From Tenrec ecaudatus (Eukaryota > Chordata > Mammalia > Afrosoricida > Tenrecidae): a stretch of 64,000 bases of DNA. Below the pieces are notes generated by a model. The model had not been told where the DNA came from and did no database searches. It worked only from the letters and a program-made list of their open reading frames with translations. The position numbers and the translations under genes were made by a program. The stretch covers positions 7,826,983 through 7,890,982 of the forward strand of contig NC_134541.1 in the NCBI RefSeq assembly GCF_050624435.1, read 5' to 3'. Every line of letters starts with the position of its first letter. The first letter of the stretch is position 1. Below, piece after piece: positions 42,563-54,106 of the stretch.

Positions 42563-44043
42563 TGGTGCGTGCAAACATTAGTCAAGTATGGGTGCAGTGG
42601 CCACTCAGAATATGGGATAAAGGTATAATAAGAACTTTATAAACATCCCCGTCACAATCTAAGATGCCTCGTTTGAGAGTCAACCTTGTCCCTTTTAGAG
42701 AACCCCCAGTAGAGCCCAGTGTCGGTTTGAGTGTAAACTTGCTGCCTGAAAGGACTGCGTCCAGGTCACACCTTTCAGCACGATGTTCAACACATGCGCG
42801 GCAGCTGCTCTGGTTTTCCCTAACAGGGAAACCTTGGAACTGGGAGAGCGCACATTTCAGTGTAAACGAGTGTGTCCAATGGCCGTCCCGGACACAGCTT
42901 TGCAATCTGTGTTTAATCAAATTCATTGAGTTTTCCCAGCCTTACAAGCAGTTCATTACTGTCATTCTCCCTGCAGATGACTCTATTCCTCAGTACCACT
43001 TAGCCATTTAACACCTCCTGGCAGTGGCTGGCACCAGCCATCAGCTGCTCTGGTGCCAACAGTAATAACTTGTGGTGCAGAGCGTGAACATGATGTTATT
43101 ACATTTAATCTTCCCTCTGTGTGTTATCTTTCAGCATAACCACCCTTCTGGATGATAGAGAATTAGATGGCAAATAATATTGCTTCCATATTGTTTTCTC
43201 CTCTCGGTTTCTGTGGTCCTCTGCCAACAGCTAGCTGCTCTCTGGACGCCAGCAAACCATTGGCTGTGGTTGACAATGCATGACCACTGCTCAGCACAGT
43301 CAGTGTATTGGCTCCTGCGGCAGGTCTAAGCAGCACTGTCTCGGCTGCTGACTCTGCCTGAAACGAATTTTCAGAGGTTTTGAACATGAAGCATCTTCCG
43401 GCATTTGGCTTATTCAAGGTGTAATTTCCATTCTCTCCATAACCATGGGGTATTTGCTTTCAATTCCTGAATCCCCTGGTGGAGAGGCATGAGCAATGAA
43501 TTTTACATGCTGAGCTTGACGGCCTGATGATTCCACTGTGAAATCTTGGACAGATGAGATATGACTGATGGCATCCCCAAACCCACGTGTATCAGCAAAG
43601 GAAGGGGGCGGGGAAAATTGGTAGAGAGCATTTGCAAGTAAAAACTAGTTTCTTGACCTCAGATTTTTTTATTCTCCAGTTCTGTAATACAATGGTTTGG
43701 TTCCTGAAAATTTGGTTTCACGATCATCCCTGAGTTCGAAAAGGGACTCTTCATTCATTCAATATCCCGTTGATAAAATATTCATTAAGTGCCTATCTAT
43801 TTTTATTCCCGTCGATATTTCAAAATGTGTAATGCAACATTTCTGCATGTGTGTTCAACGGGACATTAAGTTCATGGATGTTGAGAAACGGAGTGACCGT
43901 ATGGTCAATCACACTTACAAAACCCAAACCAAAAAATGTGGGGGGTACAGCAAGCATGATTGTGCCATTGTATAGCCTGATTTCTCAGAGCTGAAAATGT
44001 GCATCAAGAATTTGCCAGTAGAAAATGTAATGTCATGCCATCC
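42563..44043. other. Repeat-poor stretch
   Basis: No transposon signature for about 1.5 kb. Overlapping frames of 114-115 codons at 42582-43011 lack any domain. The segment 43020-43440 has balanced composition and may be constrained non-coding DNA (see findings). Confidence 0.45.
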
Positions 44044-44079
44044 ATAGTGATTTAGTTAACAATAGTGATTTAGTTAACA
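44044..44079. repeat. 18-bp perfect tandem duplication
   Basis: Two head-to-tail copies of atagtgatttagttaaca. Confidence 0.97.
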
Positions 44080-44614
44080 GCATCCTCCTGCCTTTTGCAC
44101 ATTCCCCTGGGATATGTTAGAGTCATGGCATTTTTCAGCATATATTTTTCAAATTTGTATCTTCACTGTCTGCTGCTCACTGACTGCCTCCCTTCTCAGC
44201 CGTTTCAGGACACCTGCAGTTGGTCTGGGTGTGGTGAATGGCTTTGGCCAATGATCCTCAGCAAAGAGAAGCAGAACCGAATGTTCCTTGAGGCCCCCAG
44301 GCTCTGGGAGCTTCCCCTGCATCTGCCTGGGTGATCATGGAGAGTCTGTGATGAGATGCTGGGATCAAGAGCCGGAAAGTCTGCCTCTCTGAATCAACAT
44401 TTGAAGAGAGTCATACTGGGCCACCACAGGACTGCTGCACAATTTGAATGAAGAGGACAGAACCTCTTCTGCTTAAATTACTGAGATTTAGGAATTTGGT
44501 CCTACAGCATAGCATAACTGATCCTGATGACAAATCCACAATGAAACTTCGGTGTGTTAGTCATCTGGGACCTGGAATTTTGCCCATGCAAGCTGATCAG
44601 GCTCATCTTCCTGG
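44080..44614 (+). other. Unassigned; right part LTR-like
   Basis: The end of this stretch (ttaaattactgagatttagg then cagcatagcataactgatcc, 44474-44523) resembles the 3' end of an MLT-type LTR that usually reads taagccactgagttttgggg. Too decayed to name. Confidence 0.35.
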
Positions 44615-44822
44615 ACACTAAACCAGTTTCTGTAGAGTTGATTCTGACTCCTGGTCACCCTTTGTATTTCTTAGTAGAACTGTGCTCCAAAGGGGTGACA
44701 AGACCTGCTTTTGTGGGGATGGCTGATGTTTGTGGAAGTAGTTCAACAAGCTTTCCTTCTGAGGCACTTATGGGTGGACCTCAACCTTTTGGCTAGTAAG
44801 CCAGTCCATTAGCCAGTACATG
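44615..44822 (-). mobile_element. AfroSINE
   Basis: Plus strand shows aaaccagtttctgtagagtt, gattctgactcctggtcacc, gtagaactgtgctccaaagg and tggacctcaaccttttggct. Degenerate but collinear. Confidence 0.75.
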
Positions 44823-45039
44823 TTCTTCTTTACTGTGCTCAGGTTTTATGAACTCATTATGACTTAAATAGATATTTGGAAGAAAAACCATTTTTTTTCA
44901 ATACAGAAAAGGAGTATCATTATAATAAGATGCACTTTTTGCTTAAAGGGTTCCAACAGAAAGTAAAATAAGAGAAAACACATCTTATTGTACTGTGCCT
45001 CTTTCCCTGGACTTGAGAAAAGAGCTTGTCTTTGATGCC

Positions 45040-45539
45040 TGTGTTAGGCTGAGTTCTCTAGAGAAGCAAAACCGTATGTGTATGTGTATAGAAAAATATA
45101 GAAAAAATATTTAAAGAATCAGCTTACCATTTTAGAAGTAGGTAAATTTTATGTGTTTCAAGTTAAGAGCAGGTGTAAGCTGGTGGCTTCTCCTAACTCA
45201 TGTATCTGTGAAAGCTGACCAACAGGAAGCATAAAGATGAAGCAGGAGGGCTACAGGCTGGCGGGTATAGAGGCAAAGGAGTATGAGGTCAGCTGAATGA
45301 ATCCAAAGTCGGAAGTCTGATGATGATTCCTGACTCAGCAAGAGGTCAATGAATTAGACACAGGGTCCAAATTCAGTAGAAGGTGAAGGGGCAAGAGAAA
45401 GCTCTGTCCTGCTCAGGGTCCCTATACAAAAGGCCACACCACCAAGAAGGTGTCATCGGGCCACAGACTGATTGATAGGTTGGGATACACACCTACCTTT
45501 GCCCAAATATGTCTTGTTGACATAAGTTTTACCAACACA
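45040..45539 (-). mobile_element. MaLR-like solo LTR with 5-bp duplication
   Basis: Starts tgtgttaggctgagttctct agag and ends gttttaccaacaca. Interior: gtaagctggtggcttctcct, tgaagcaggagggctacagg, ccacagactgattgatagg. Flanks atgcc and atgca agree at four of five bases. A distinct subfamily from the LTR at 23278. Confidence 0.7.
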
Positions 45540-46094
45540 ATGCAGATAGGGATTTTTTCCCACTTCATTTATGAGTCTATGTGAAAACAAAATCCTTCTT
45601 TACCTTCAAGAAATGCTTTGGTCCTCAGGTTGTTGTGTGAAGAAATAAGTCGTTTTACTCAGGAGCCTAAATATTTCATGACATCAACAATATTCATTAT
45701 GTTCACTGGTTGGCGGTCCACTCCACTGAGCCCTGTGGAAATTTGCATAATTTGGCCCCTGGGAATTTTTATGGTCAAAAGAAGCAGCTTTTAACATTTT
45801 CCCTTGCCTGAGCACACATGAAGAATGGCATTTCATGAGCAATGAGCTTGCATCTTCAAACCTAGGGTTATACACCATTTCAAGCAAGATGTTGGTAACC
45901 ACCCCCCACTTCCTCTTTCACTCGAGAGAACATACTGGAATGCAAATAAGTCAGAGGTATATTTGAAGCATAGCCTTGGATGTATCCCAATTGTCTAAAG
46001 TTATACCGGGTAAACAGGCATTTTAATTTTAAAATTTGAAAGTTATTTCAGACCTGTATGACAGCTGGCAATAATATAATGAAGATAAGGATGA
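45540..46094. other. Unassigned stretch
   Basis: No repeat or gene recognised. Confidence 0.5.
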
Positions 46095-46330
46095 GGATGG
46101 TAGTTAATATTGATTCGGAGTTTTCTATGTACAAACACTAATCCATAATTATTTACATAGATATATGAGACATGTAGTTATTTTTATATCAATTGAACTC
46201 ATCTTTAATCTTCACTACAATCACACACAAGGACAATATTAATTCTCTTTCCTGATTTGAAGAAGAAACCTGAAACGCAGGTGGTGACAAAGGACCAACA
46301 TGAAGTTCTCCAGTTGGTGAAACTGTAGGT
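46095..46330 (+). mobile_element. MIR SINE
   Basis: Recognised from ttctatgtacaaacactaat, gaactcatctttaatcttca, ctacaatcacacacaagg and gatttgaagaagaaacctga aacgcagg, following the MIR order. Confidence 0.6.
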
Positions 46331-46396
46331 ATAAGGCTAGGATAGGTCATGTGCCAGAATGACCTCAATCTTGTCTACCACAGAATGCAATACTAT

Positions 46397-46667
46397 TAAA
46401 TACTGCTATGGATTACATCGTGTTCTGTGTTGAAATTCTAATCCCTGTACATATGAGCTGGCCTAGAATTAGGGCTTTTCTTTTGTTACATTACTGAAGT
46501 CATGTGAGAACAAAGTGGGTCCTAATGTTAGTCACTTCCGAGTTATAAAAAAGAGAAAAAATAGATACAAAAACACACTGAGGGGAAAAGGAAGAACAAT
46601 AATGGAGACAGATGCAGCTATAAGCCCAGGATGCCAAAGATTTCTGGTAGCTACCAGAAGCTGCCAG
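46397..46667 (+). mobile_element. MLT1-like LTR remnant
   Basis: Reads gctatggattacatcgtgtt, ctgtgttgaaattctaatcc, ctgtacatatgagctggcc and cattactgaagtcatgtgag, in the order of MLT1-type LTRs. Cut on the right by an AfroSINE. Confidence 0.6.
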
Positions 46668-46842
46668 GATCCCTGGCCCCCTAGTTCACACTACTAACTG
46701 AAAGCCTGCAGTTCAAACCCACCAGCTATTCCATGAAAGACGTGGCAGTCTGCTACTAAAGATCACAGCCTTTGAAACCCTGTGTGATAGGTCTATCATA
46801 CTGCGAGTCAAAATTGATTCAGTGGCGGTGGGTTTGGTTTAG
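46668..46842 (+). mobile_element. AfroSINE
   Basis: Head ggatccctggccccctagtt, then gcctgcagttcaaacccacc, acgtggcagtctgctactaa, ctttgaaaccctgtgtgata and gtggcggtgggtttggttt. Confidence 0.9.
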
Positions 46843-47025
46843 TGACATAGCACAGTACAAGTTGAGATGCTAACTACAAGGTCGGCGGTTCAAACTCACT
46901 GACTGCTCTTCAAGAGAAAGATAAGACTTTCTGCTCCTATAAGGATTTCAACACGAGAAACCCGCAGGGCCAGTTTTCTTCTATCCTATAGGGTGCTATG
47001 AGTAGGAATCTACTATATGGCAGTG
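46843..47025 (+). mobile_element. AfroSINE, directly abutting the previous one
   Basis: Shows gagatgctaactacaaggtc, ggcggttcaaactcactgac, ctgctcctataaggatttca and ctatgagtaggaatctacta. Its tail gcagtgagtgagtg passes into a tetranucleotide repeat. Confidence 0.9.
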
Positions 47026-47125
47026 AGTGAGTGTGTGGGTGACTGAATGAATGAATGAGTGAATGAATGAGTGACTGAGTGACTGACTGAGAGAGTGACT
47101 GACTGACTGATTGAGTGAGTAGCTG
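47026..47125. repeat. GTGA/TGAA/CTGA tetranucleotide repeat
   Basis: About 100 bases of drifting four-base units (tgaatgaatgaatgag, tgactgagtgactgac). It grows out of the SINE tail. Confidence 0.9.
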
Positions 47126-47619
47126 AAACAGACAAGCAAGAAATTCTCCCCAAACTCTCAGCCTGAATTTGAATTTCTAGGCTCCTGAACTATGAGGTCA
47201 TCAATACTGGTCCTTTTAAGCCCCCCACTGGAGGCAATTCCCGTTGTGAACGCACTAGGTAACCAGGCCAATAGTATCAGAAAGCAGAACCAAGTATGAA
47301 ATTGTGCGGCAATGTTTACAGTTGAGTCCACAGAACTCCACCAAGAGTCCACAGAACTCTTTCAGTTTACCATTAACGCCTGGGAATCAAACTTGTCCTG
47401 TTTGGGAGAAGTTGGGAAGGTGTGCCATCATGTCCCTTGCAATCTTAAGACGTGATAGCTTTTTTAAGAAACAGAGACACAATTTTAACCACATTGGGAA
47501 ACTTTTAGAATGGGAAAAATGCATGTGGCCTATTCCTCTACTTTGTTATTAGCATTTCAAATCCAACAACAGGCTCTAGAGTCAAGGCTCTGGCTTTCAC
47601 ACATGGCTCCACCACATAG
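47126..47619. other. Unassigned stretch
   Basis: Holds a 15-base direct repeat (gagtccacagaactc at 47324 and 47345) and nothing else recognised. Confidence 0.5.
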
Positions 47620-47790
47620 GATTTGATAGCTCCATCCTTTCCCGTTAGTTTGGCTCTGCTTCATAGAGGCCCTGTAAAACAGAGGAGAACTTCATGGAAG
47701 CAGAGTGCTGCATCTTTCCCTCATGGAGGAGTTGGTGGTTTTGAACTAACAAATGCTGAATGCTTTCCAGAGCTCCTTCTTACCGGAGTA
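47620..47790 (-). mobile_element. AfroSINE, degraded
   Basis: Plus strand shows tttcccgttagtttggctct, tagaggccctgtaaaacaga and ggagttggtggttttgaact. Confidence 0.6.
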
Positions 47791-47822
47791 CTTCTCCAAA
47801 AAACAACTCCAAACAAACCAAA

Positions 47823-47912
47823 CCTTAGGAGCCTTGGTGGCCTAGGGGCTATTTGAGTTGGTTACTAGATCCAAGGTTCATTTGCCACTCATTCCACAAC
47901 TCCAGATTGATT
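47823..47912 (+). mobile_element. AfroSINE head fragment
   Basis: Reads taggagccttggtggcctag gggctat, then ttggttactagatccaaggt. 3' truncated. Confidence 0.75.
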
Positions 47913-49261
47913 TTTCACCCTAAGCCTGGCACCAGTCCTGGCCCTGCGTAGCCAGCATTGCACAAGACAGGCCATGCCCATGCTCCTCCTGATGCTTCCC
48001 TTCCCGAGGGAGGGTGCAGATAGTTCTCCACGAACCACGAGGACATTGGAGCAGTGATTTCAGAAGATGATGAATTATCTAAAGAGTAATGTGAGTGGCA
48101 GCAACTGTAGGTCAAACTAGAAAAACAAAACAAGTCTTTGAAGAAAATCCGAAGGATACACTGGGCGTAATATAAACGGAAAATACTGAACACAACATTC
48201 TCTCTACTGTTTCATGACGTGAAATTGAAGATGCGCATCAATAAATGAAACCTTTTCGATTTGGTTCCGGGATGACATTGTGGTACATTGTCTCTTGTGT
48301 TGATATAATATCAAGCTGTTTTCTGTCATAACACAATAACTTTGAATGTTTTCCCTTTAAAATATTAAGCCCAAGCTGAATACTTTACTAAAACAATAAC
48401 GGTGGGAAAAATCAGAACACTACATGGAGCGTGATCACACTGGCCATGGTACAGACTACTCAACTGTCATTAACAGACAGAACCAGAAATGCAACTTAGC
48501 AACATCAGAATGTCTATGATCCTGTGAGAAAATGTAAATTATTAGCGTTATTGTTTTGTAACTGGAAATTCTTACATTAAAAAAACCCAAAACAAAACCA
48601 GGAGGCAAGCAATTCTCAGACAATTGAGCCCAGAAAATATCTAGGGTGACTCTCCTTTCCTGCCTGTAGAGTTTATGAGATAATCTGACAGAGCTACAAA
48701 TGCTTTTGAAACAAGGTCAACACACAGTTTTGAGACTCCTCCCTTATTTCTGTGGGGGACAGCAAAAGTTTCCCTTATTTGACTTCCATATAAAGTATTA
48801 TTCTGCAAAATTTTTAATATATATTACTTTTGCAAATGGGCATACCAAATGCCACATAAATCCATATACTTCATATGGATTCAGTAGTTAATCATACCAG
48901 ACAGACACAAACTCTAGAGGGCTGCTTAATCCATCACGGGGTTGATCTCCTCCAGGTTAGTTACACGTTGTACTTGACTTTGATTCTTCTGTTTATCATT
49001 TTTGTGTGTGAAGTTTACGTCCACTGGGAATCAGCTCTAGAAGTTTCCTCCTCAGCGCATAGTGTCTTAGTAAGATGGCTAATTTCCTCTCCTAAGTGCG
49101 TGGTAATTATAGTTTTAGAACGTTTTCCAATTTTAGCATCTATTTACTGGATAGCTGGCAGATTTTGCATTACGCTTTCTTTTAAATGGGAAATTGTTGC
49201 ATTTTACCATCACCACTTTCTGTATGATATGCCCAGGGAATTCACTTTAGAGTACTCAGAA
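47913..49261. other. Unassigned stretch
   Basis: No repeat or gene recognised in 1.3 kb. A 135-codon plus frame at 48875-49282 has hydrophobic runs but no recognised domain, and its end enters a SINE. Confidence 0.45.
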
Positions 49262-49468
49262 AAGCCAAACTCACTGTCTTAGAGTCGATTCTGACACAGC
49301 GCGATCCAAGAGGACATGGTCAAACTGCCCCTGTGTGTTTCTGAGCTGGTAACTCTAGATAGGAATAGAAAGCTGCTTCTTTCTCCAAAAGAGTGGCTGA
49401 TAGTTTTGAACTACTGACCTTCAGGCTAGTAGCTCAAAGTGCAACCACTACACCACCAAGGTTCTCTC
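49262..49468 (-). mobile_element. AfroSINE
   Basis: Plus strand reads gccaaactcactgtcttaga, gtcgattctgacacagcgcg, cccctgtgtgtttctgagct, gtggctgatagttttgaact and caaccactacaccaccaagg. Confidence 0.9.
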
Positions 49469-49471
49469 ACT

Positions 49472-49640
49472 TTGGAGTCCTCAACTCACTGTCATCAAGT
49501 TAATGCTCTCTCACAGCAGCCCCCTGTGGGTTTCTGAGACTGTAACTGTGAGCTGGAGGAGGATTTTCCCCTCAGAGCTGCTTGTGGTTTTAAACTGCCA
49601 ATCATGGGGATCGTAGCCCGGCGCTCGACTACTACACCTT
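49472..49640 (-). mobile_element. AfroSINE, head-to-tail with the previous
   Basis: Plus strand reads caactcactgtcatcaagtt, gccccctgtgggtttctgag, actgtaactgtgagctggag and gcttgtggttttaaactgcc. Both copies lie in the same orientation. Confidence 0.9.
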
Positions 49641-50404
49641 TATTCTCCATCTGTGGCACCTGGGATCACTGACAGGCAGGTGATCATCCTATCGAATGAC
49701 TCACACTGGACGCCCGACGAACTGGTGATTTTGTGAATTGTAGAGTCATGCCACTGTACACGGGCCAATGTTATTGTTTTCCTTTTGCAAAGCAGTGTTC
49801 CTAGCATGCTGATGAGGGTGTGTGAGTGTCTGCATCCCACTTGGTGTCTCTGCTTCCGGAGTCAACCGCAGAGCACGCCACGGCAGCGATGGGAGAGAGA
49901 GCCTGGAACAAGTGAGTGTCTAGTTTGAAGTGGATTTCCTCCCTGAGCAATTAAAAGGCTCCAGCTGGCTGCTTTCCTCCAGGGAACCCCGGACAACCAA
50001 AGGTCTTTATTTCCTTCCTGGAGACGCTTACTTCTCTCCTGCCCTGCTTTTAGTACAGCTCCTATGCGATCCGTGCCTTAGACCCTTGCCTCTTTGCTCT
50101 CATCCATCATTACTTAGTCAAGAGTTCATGCGCCAGGCAAGAGCCAGCTCGATGGGGTACCAGACATCAGCCTTCTGCGTTCACTGACCTTACACTAGAG
50201 ACATAGACGGAAACCCACTTACATACACGCACGAGTATGACCCGGTCACAGTGCAAAGAGCTGTGAAGGGCAGTAAGCAGTTTAATGGGCACGGGAGGGG
50301 CTAAGTTCGAGGCTGGATTGCTCAGGTCTGTGGTCAGAGCAGGTCTCCCTGAGAAATTGACATGCGACCTATATCTGGCAAATCTTACTGAGATTCAACC
50401 ATTT
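49641..50404. other. Repeat-poor stretch
   Basis: Moderate GC, no transposon recognised. An 85-codon plus frame (49930-50187) has no domain. Confidence 0.45.
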
Positions 50405-50930
50405 TTAAATTAATAAATCTTTTTATTTGGGCTCATACAACTCTTATCATAATCCATACATACATCAATTGAGCAAAGCACCCTTATACATTCGTTGCCC
50501 TCGTCATTCTCAAAATTCGCCTTCCACTTGGGTTCCTGGTATCAGCTCGGTTTCCTTTTTTCCCTCCCCATCCCTCCCCGCTCCCCCCTGCACCCTTAAT
50601 AGTTTATAAATAATTATTTTATCTTATCTTACACTGCCCGGGGTCTCCCCTCACCCACCTTCCCATTGCCCATCTCCCAGAGAGGAGGTTACACATAGAT
50701 CCCCAAGATTGGTTCTCCCTTTCTACACCCCCTTCCCTCCCGGTGTCGCCACTCCCATAGCTGGTCCTGAGGGGTTCATCTGTCCTAGATTCAAACAACC
50801 CTTCATTGAAAAAAGCTTTCTTATGCCCCAAAGTATATCTGGTCCTCAGCAAGTTGTACTCTTCTCCTTCAGACCCTGGAGCTCCACTCTTAATATTTAT
50901 GGATTGAAGGCCGTAAGGCGGGGACAAGTG
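50405..50930 (-). mobile_element. Afrotherian L1-like 3' region
   Basis: Plus strand reads tttatttgggctcatacaac, cttatcataatccatacata, gggttcctggtatcagctcg, ccgctcccccctgcaccctt, gagaggaggttacacataga and tagctggtcctgaggggttc. The reversed AATAAA at the left edge (tttatt) is consistent with the 3' end of a LINE on the minus strand. Related to the longer copy at 51651. Confidence 0.7.
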
Positions 50931-51431
50931 AGCCCCAAACCAAGACTTCTGAACATCTGAGCAGCCTTTGGGTTGGTGAGACTGTGACTGCGGATCATTG
51001 AATAAAGCTCACTTACTGGCAGATCGACACAGAGTTATGAATTGAAAACGCGTACCTTTTTATACCACCTTCTCTAATTACTGTGGTTTGGGTTACAGCT
51101 TGCTATCTGGAGTTTTTATTCCAGGCCCCGAAACAACCAAACGCAGGCCATTTTCTTCCATTATCTCCAGCTCCGCCAGGTGTTCTTCCATCATCAAATT
51201 GTTAAAGAAAACACACAAAACATATGTTTTCCATTGTTCCCTGCATAATCTGAAGCTATAGAAATACAGGAGGCCCCCGCTCTCAGCAGAAGCCAGCAAG
51301 CATGAAATATTCATGCGCTTCCATGTAGCTGCTGATGAAGTCAAGGTCAGTGCTGGCGCATTTGCCATCTGGGGGGTAAAAATATCTGGAGCTATTTATT
51401 AAGCAACGGGATGTTTGGGATGCCACGTGGC
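50931..51431. promoter_or_regulatory. Candidate conserved non-coding element
   Basis: A repeat-free island between two copies of the same LINE family. It has balanced composition, AT-rich motifs typical of developmental enhancers (ttctctaattactgtgg, gagctatttattaagcaac) and a 91-codon minus frame without a recognised domain. No alignment supports it; it is flagged for testing only. Confidence 0.25.
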
Positions 51432-51490
51432 TGTTGCTGTTGTGTTGTGTCGAGTCGATTTCAAGCCCTAGCTCTATGGCAGATCTCATT
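51432..51490 (-). mobile_element. RTE or AfroSINE end fragment
   Basis: The phrase gttgctgttgtgttgtgtcg agtcgatttc is the reversed end of RTE/AfroSINE. Too short to decide between them. Confidence 0.5.
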
Positions 51491-51650
51491 ATGATAGAAG
51501 CTGAGGCAGATTTCCCAAGAGGCAGAGTGAAGACTTCAAAATACAGGACAGAAAATTGTCGGAAACAGGTGCATTCAGTCCTCGGCATAAGAGAAACTGG
51601 CCATCTTCAGGGTCTTACAAAAGTGTCTGCCATATATGTAGTTGCTGTTT

Positions 51651-53985
51651 TTTAATTTTTTTTAATTATCATTTTATTGGGGACTCTTACATCTTTTGCT
51701 ACAATCGAAACATTGATTGCATCAAGCATGCGTGTGCATATGTTGCCTTCACTCATTTGCAGACATTTACTTTCTATTGAGCCCTTGGTATCAGCTCCTC
51801 ATTTTTCCTCCCTTCCCTCCCCACCCACCCCCTGGTAGATTATAAAGTATTATTATTTTCATATCTTACACCACCGCCGTCTCCCTTCCCCTGTGTTTTC
51901 TGTTGTTCTTCCCCCTGAAGAGAGGTGTGTGGTTATGTCTTAATCATTGTGATCAATGCCCCTCTCCCTTCCTCTCCCTCACTTTATCCCTATGCTTATG
52001 GTATTGCTACTCCCACTCCTGTTCCTGGATTCTGTGTGCCGTGCCCCTCATTCTCTTTTCTATACCTGTGTGCATGTTCCGGTCTAGTCTGAACTGAGAC
52101 GCAGTCCTGGGGTCCTGATAGTGGCAGGTGAGGAAGCCTCAAGGAGCCAGATGAATATAGACTGTTTCATCAATGCTTTACTGCACCCTGGTTGACTCAT
52201 CCCTTCTCTGTGGTCCCTCTGTAGGAGAATTGTTCCATTGTCTACAGATGGGCTTTGAGTCACTGCTCTGCCTGCTCTCCTTGTTCTCCACAATGTGTTT
52301 GTGTTGCTTGTTTGTTATTTGTCTTCTGATGCCTATTACCTTGTCCCGATGACTCCAAATGATCTCACCAGTGGTGTGCTTCTTCCAGGAGGGCTTGTTC
52401 CTTCTCTGCTGAATGGCCGTTTGTTTAACTTCAAGCCTTTAAGACCCCAGATGCTGTATCCTTTAATAACCAGGCACCATCCACATTCTTCCCCACATTT
52501 GCTTAGGCACCTGTTTTGTCTTCAGCGACTGTGTTGGGAGGGTCCCCATCTCAGAATGCCCATTTGTAAGAACAAAGTGTTCTTGCATTGAGGGAGCATA
52601 TGACCAAAGGCCGATACCTCAGCGTATTGCCATATAAATAAATGTACATAGACCAATACCTCTATTTTTGTGGATTAATGTATTTACATATGTACACACC
52701 TATGTTTATACCTCTATCCGTTGCTTTGCTTCCTAGATCCTTCCTGTCTTCCTTGTTACCTTCCTCCTGTCCCACCGTCACTTTCTCCTATTTCCTCATC
52801 TGAGAACTTCCTCTTAGCTAGTTTGCTGTTGCTCTGACACCCTAAGGATCTCTATCTCTATCACCTCCTTGTTGTTGACTCTAATCCCCTAGTTATTTCC
52901 CCGCTTCCTGCTCCCTGCACTCCCCCCCCCCACTGCCAGCTGTGTTCTCCTCAGGCTTGTTTCCCATGTCTATCTTACATAAGTAGGCAAACCAACTATG
53001 ACATAGACCAAACAAAAAGAAAACAAAAGATTTAAAGAATTAGAGGAGAAAAAATAAAGAAATAAAAAAATTAAATAATATTTTTAAAGGAGAAAAAATA
53101 TGCATAATTCCAGGTCTGACCTTCATGACTGTCTCCCCATGGCTAGGCAGGATCTTCCCCTCCCAGCCTGAAGTCCATTGTGGGGGCTCCTCAGGGACTT
53201 CATAGCTTTGCTTTGCTTCAGTTCCTGATCTGTCATGATCCTTTCTTGGTTCACCCTGCTGTGGGAAGTTCAGACCGCACTACCTCCCTGCTGTGTGGCC
53301 CCAGATTTGTCCTCTGTCGCAGTCTCCTCCAGTAAGGGGACAACATGACACAGGCTGTTGTCGGCCCCACTGTCCCCTCCGTGTCCCAGTCCCTCCCTGC
53401 AGGGGTGTTGTCTTCTGGGCCTAGTGTGGCAGCATAAGGTCCAGACTGGCTGTCCCTTTCTCTTCTTCCTTCCGGGTCTGCTTCTGTGTGGGCATGGCAT
53501 GCTGGCGCCTCTCCCCAACCTGTTAGTTCTGCCACCTGTATTTCCAGGGAGGAGGTCAGATTGGCTCTGGTTGGGGCCAGTCCCGTGGCTGGCTCTTCTC
53601 CTGCTTTCTTCCACGTGGCTCCGTTTCCCTCGTGATTTGGTGCACCCAGGTAGGGTCTGAATGCCCACTCCCAATTCTGTGGAGACAAAACGAATAGTCT
53701 CCCCCTGGGTGGGCTAGTCCCCTGCTCCCCCCGCCCCCATCATGATCTCCATTTTAGCCCCTCCTTCTCTCCGCCCCCTCCCCGCATTCCACTTCCTTGT
53801 GTTGGAACTACATGCACCTACTGGGGTTTGGTCTACCCTCTCCGAACGCCCTGCACCTCTACTGGAATATTGTGATGCAGGTGGCTTTTCTTCTAAGCAT
53901 TTGAACCTCCGTAGAGGTGAGCTCTCTGGGATGGGGGCACGGTCACACCTAGGGTTGAGTCTTCCTCTTTCTTTTTTTTGCTTTT
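51651..53985 (-). mobile_element. Long L1-like 3' region, lineage-specific
   Basis: Begins with a reversed A-tail and AATAAA (taattatcattttattgggg), then cttggtatcagctcctcatt, ttaacttcaagcctttaaga ccccagatgctgt, and ccacatttgcttaggcacct, a series that I recognise from afrotherian LINE tails. After an A-rich patch (53005-53100) it turns GC-rich (53100-53940), with gtgggaagttcagaccgcac and gtgtgggcatggcatgctgg. Two overlapping minus frames of 145 and 134 codons lie at 53251-53688. I cannot tell whether the GC-rich half is the same element or a second one. Confidence 0.55.
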
Positions 53986-54106
53986 CGTGCTAAACGTCGC
54001 TTAGTGTAGCAAGAGCCTCAGTCCCCAGGGGTGACTGCAAACAGCTAATGAGGTACCACAAACAGTATTGACCTCTGAGTATTGCACTTCGAGAAGAGTT
54101 AAGGCA

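Noticed and set aside
48875-49282. 135-codon plus frame with hydrophobic runs
   Set aside because: Its 3' end reads into an AfroSINE and no domain is recognisable.
53251-53688. Two overlapping minus frames as a possible gene
   Set aside because: They lie in a GC-rich part of a LINE-like block, where long chance frames are expected, and show no domain.
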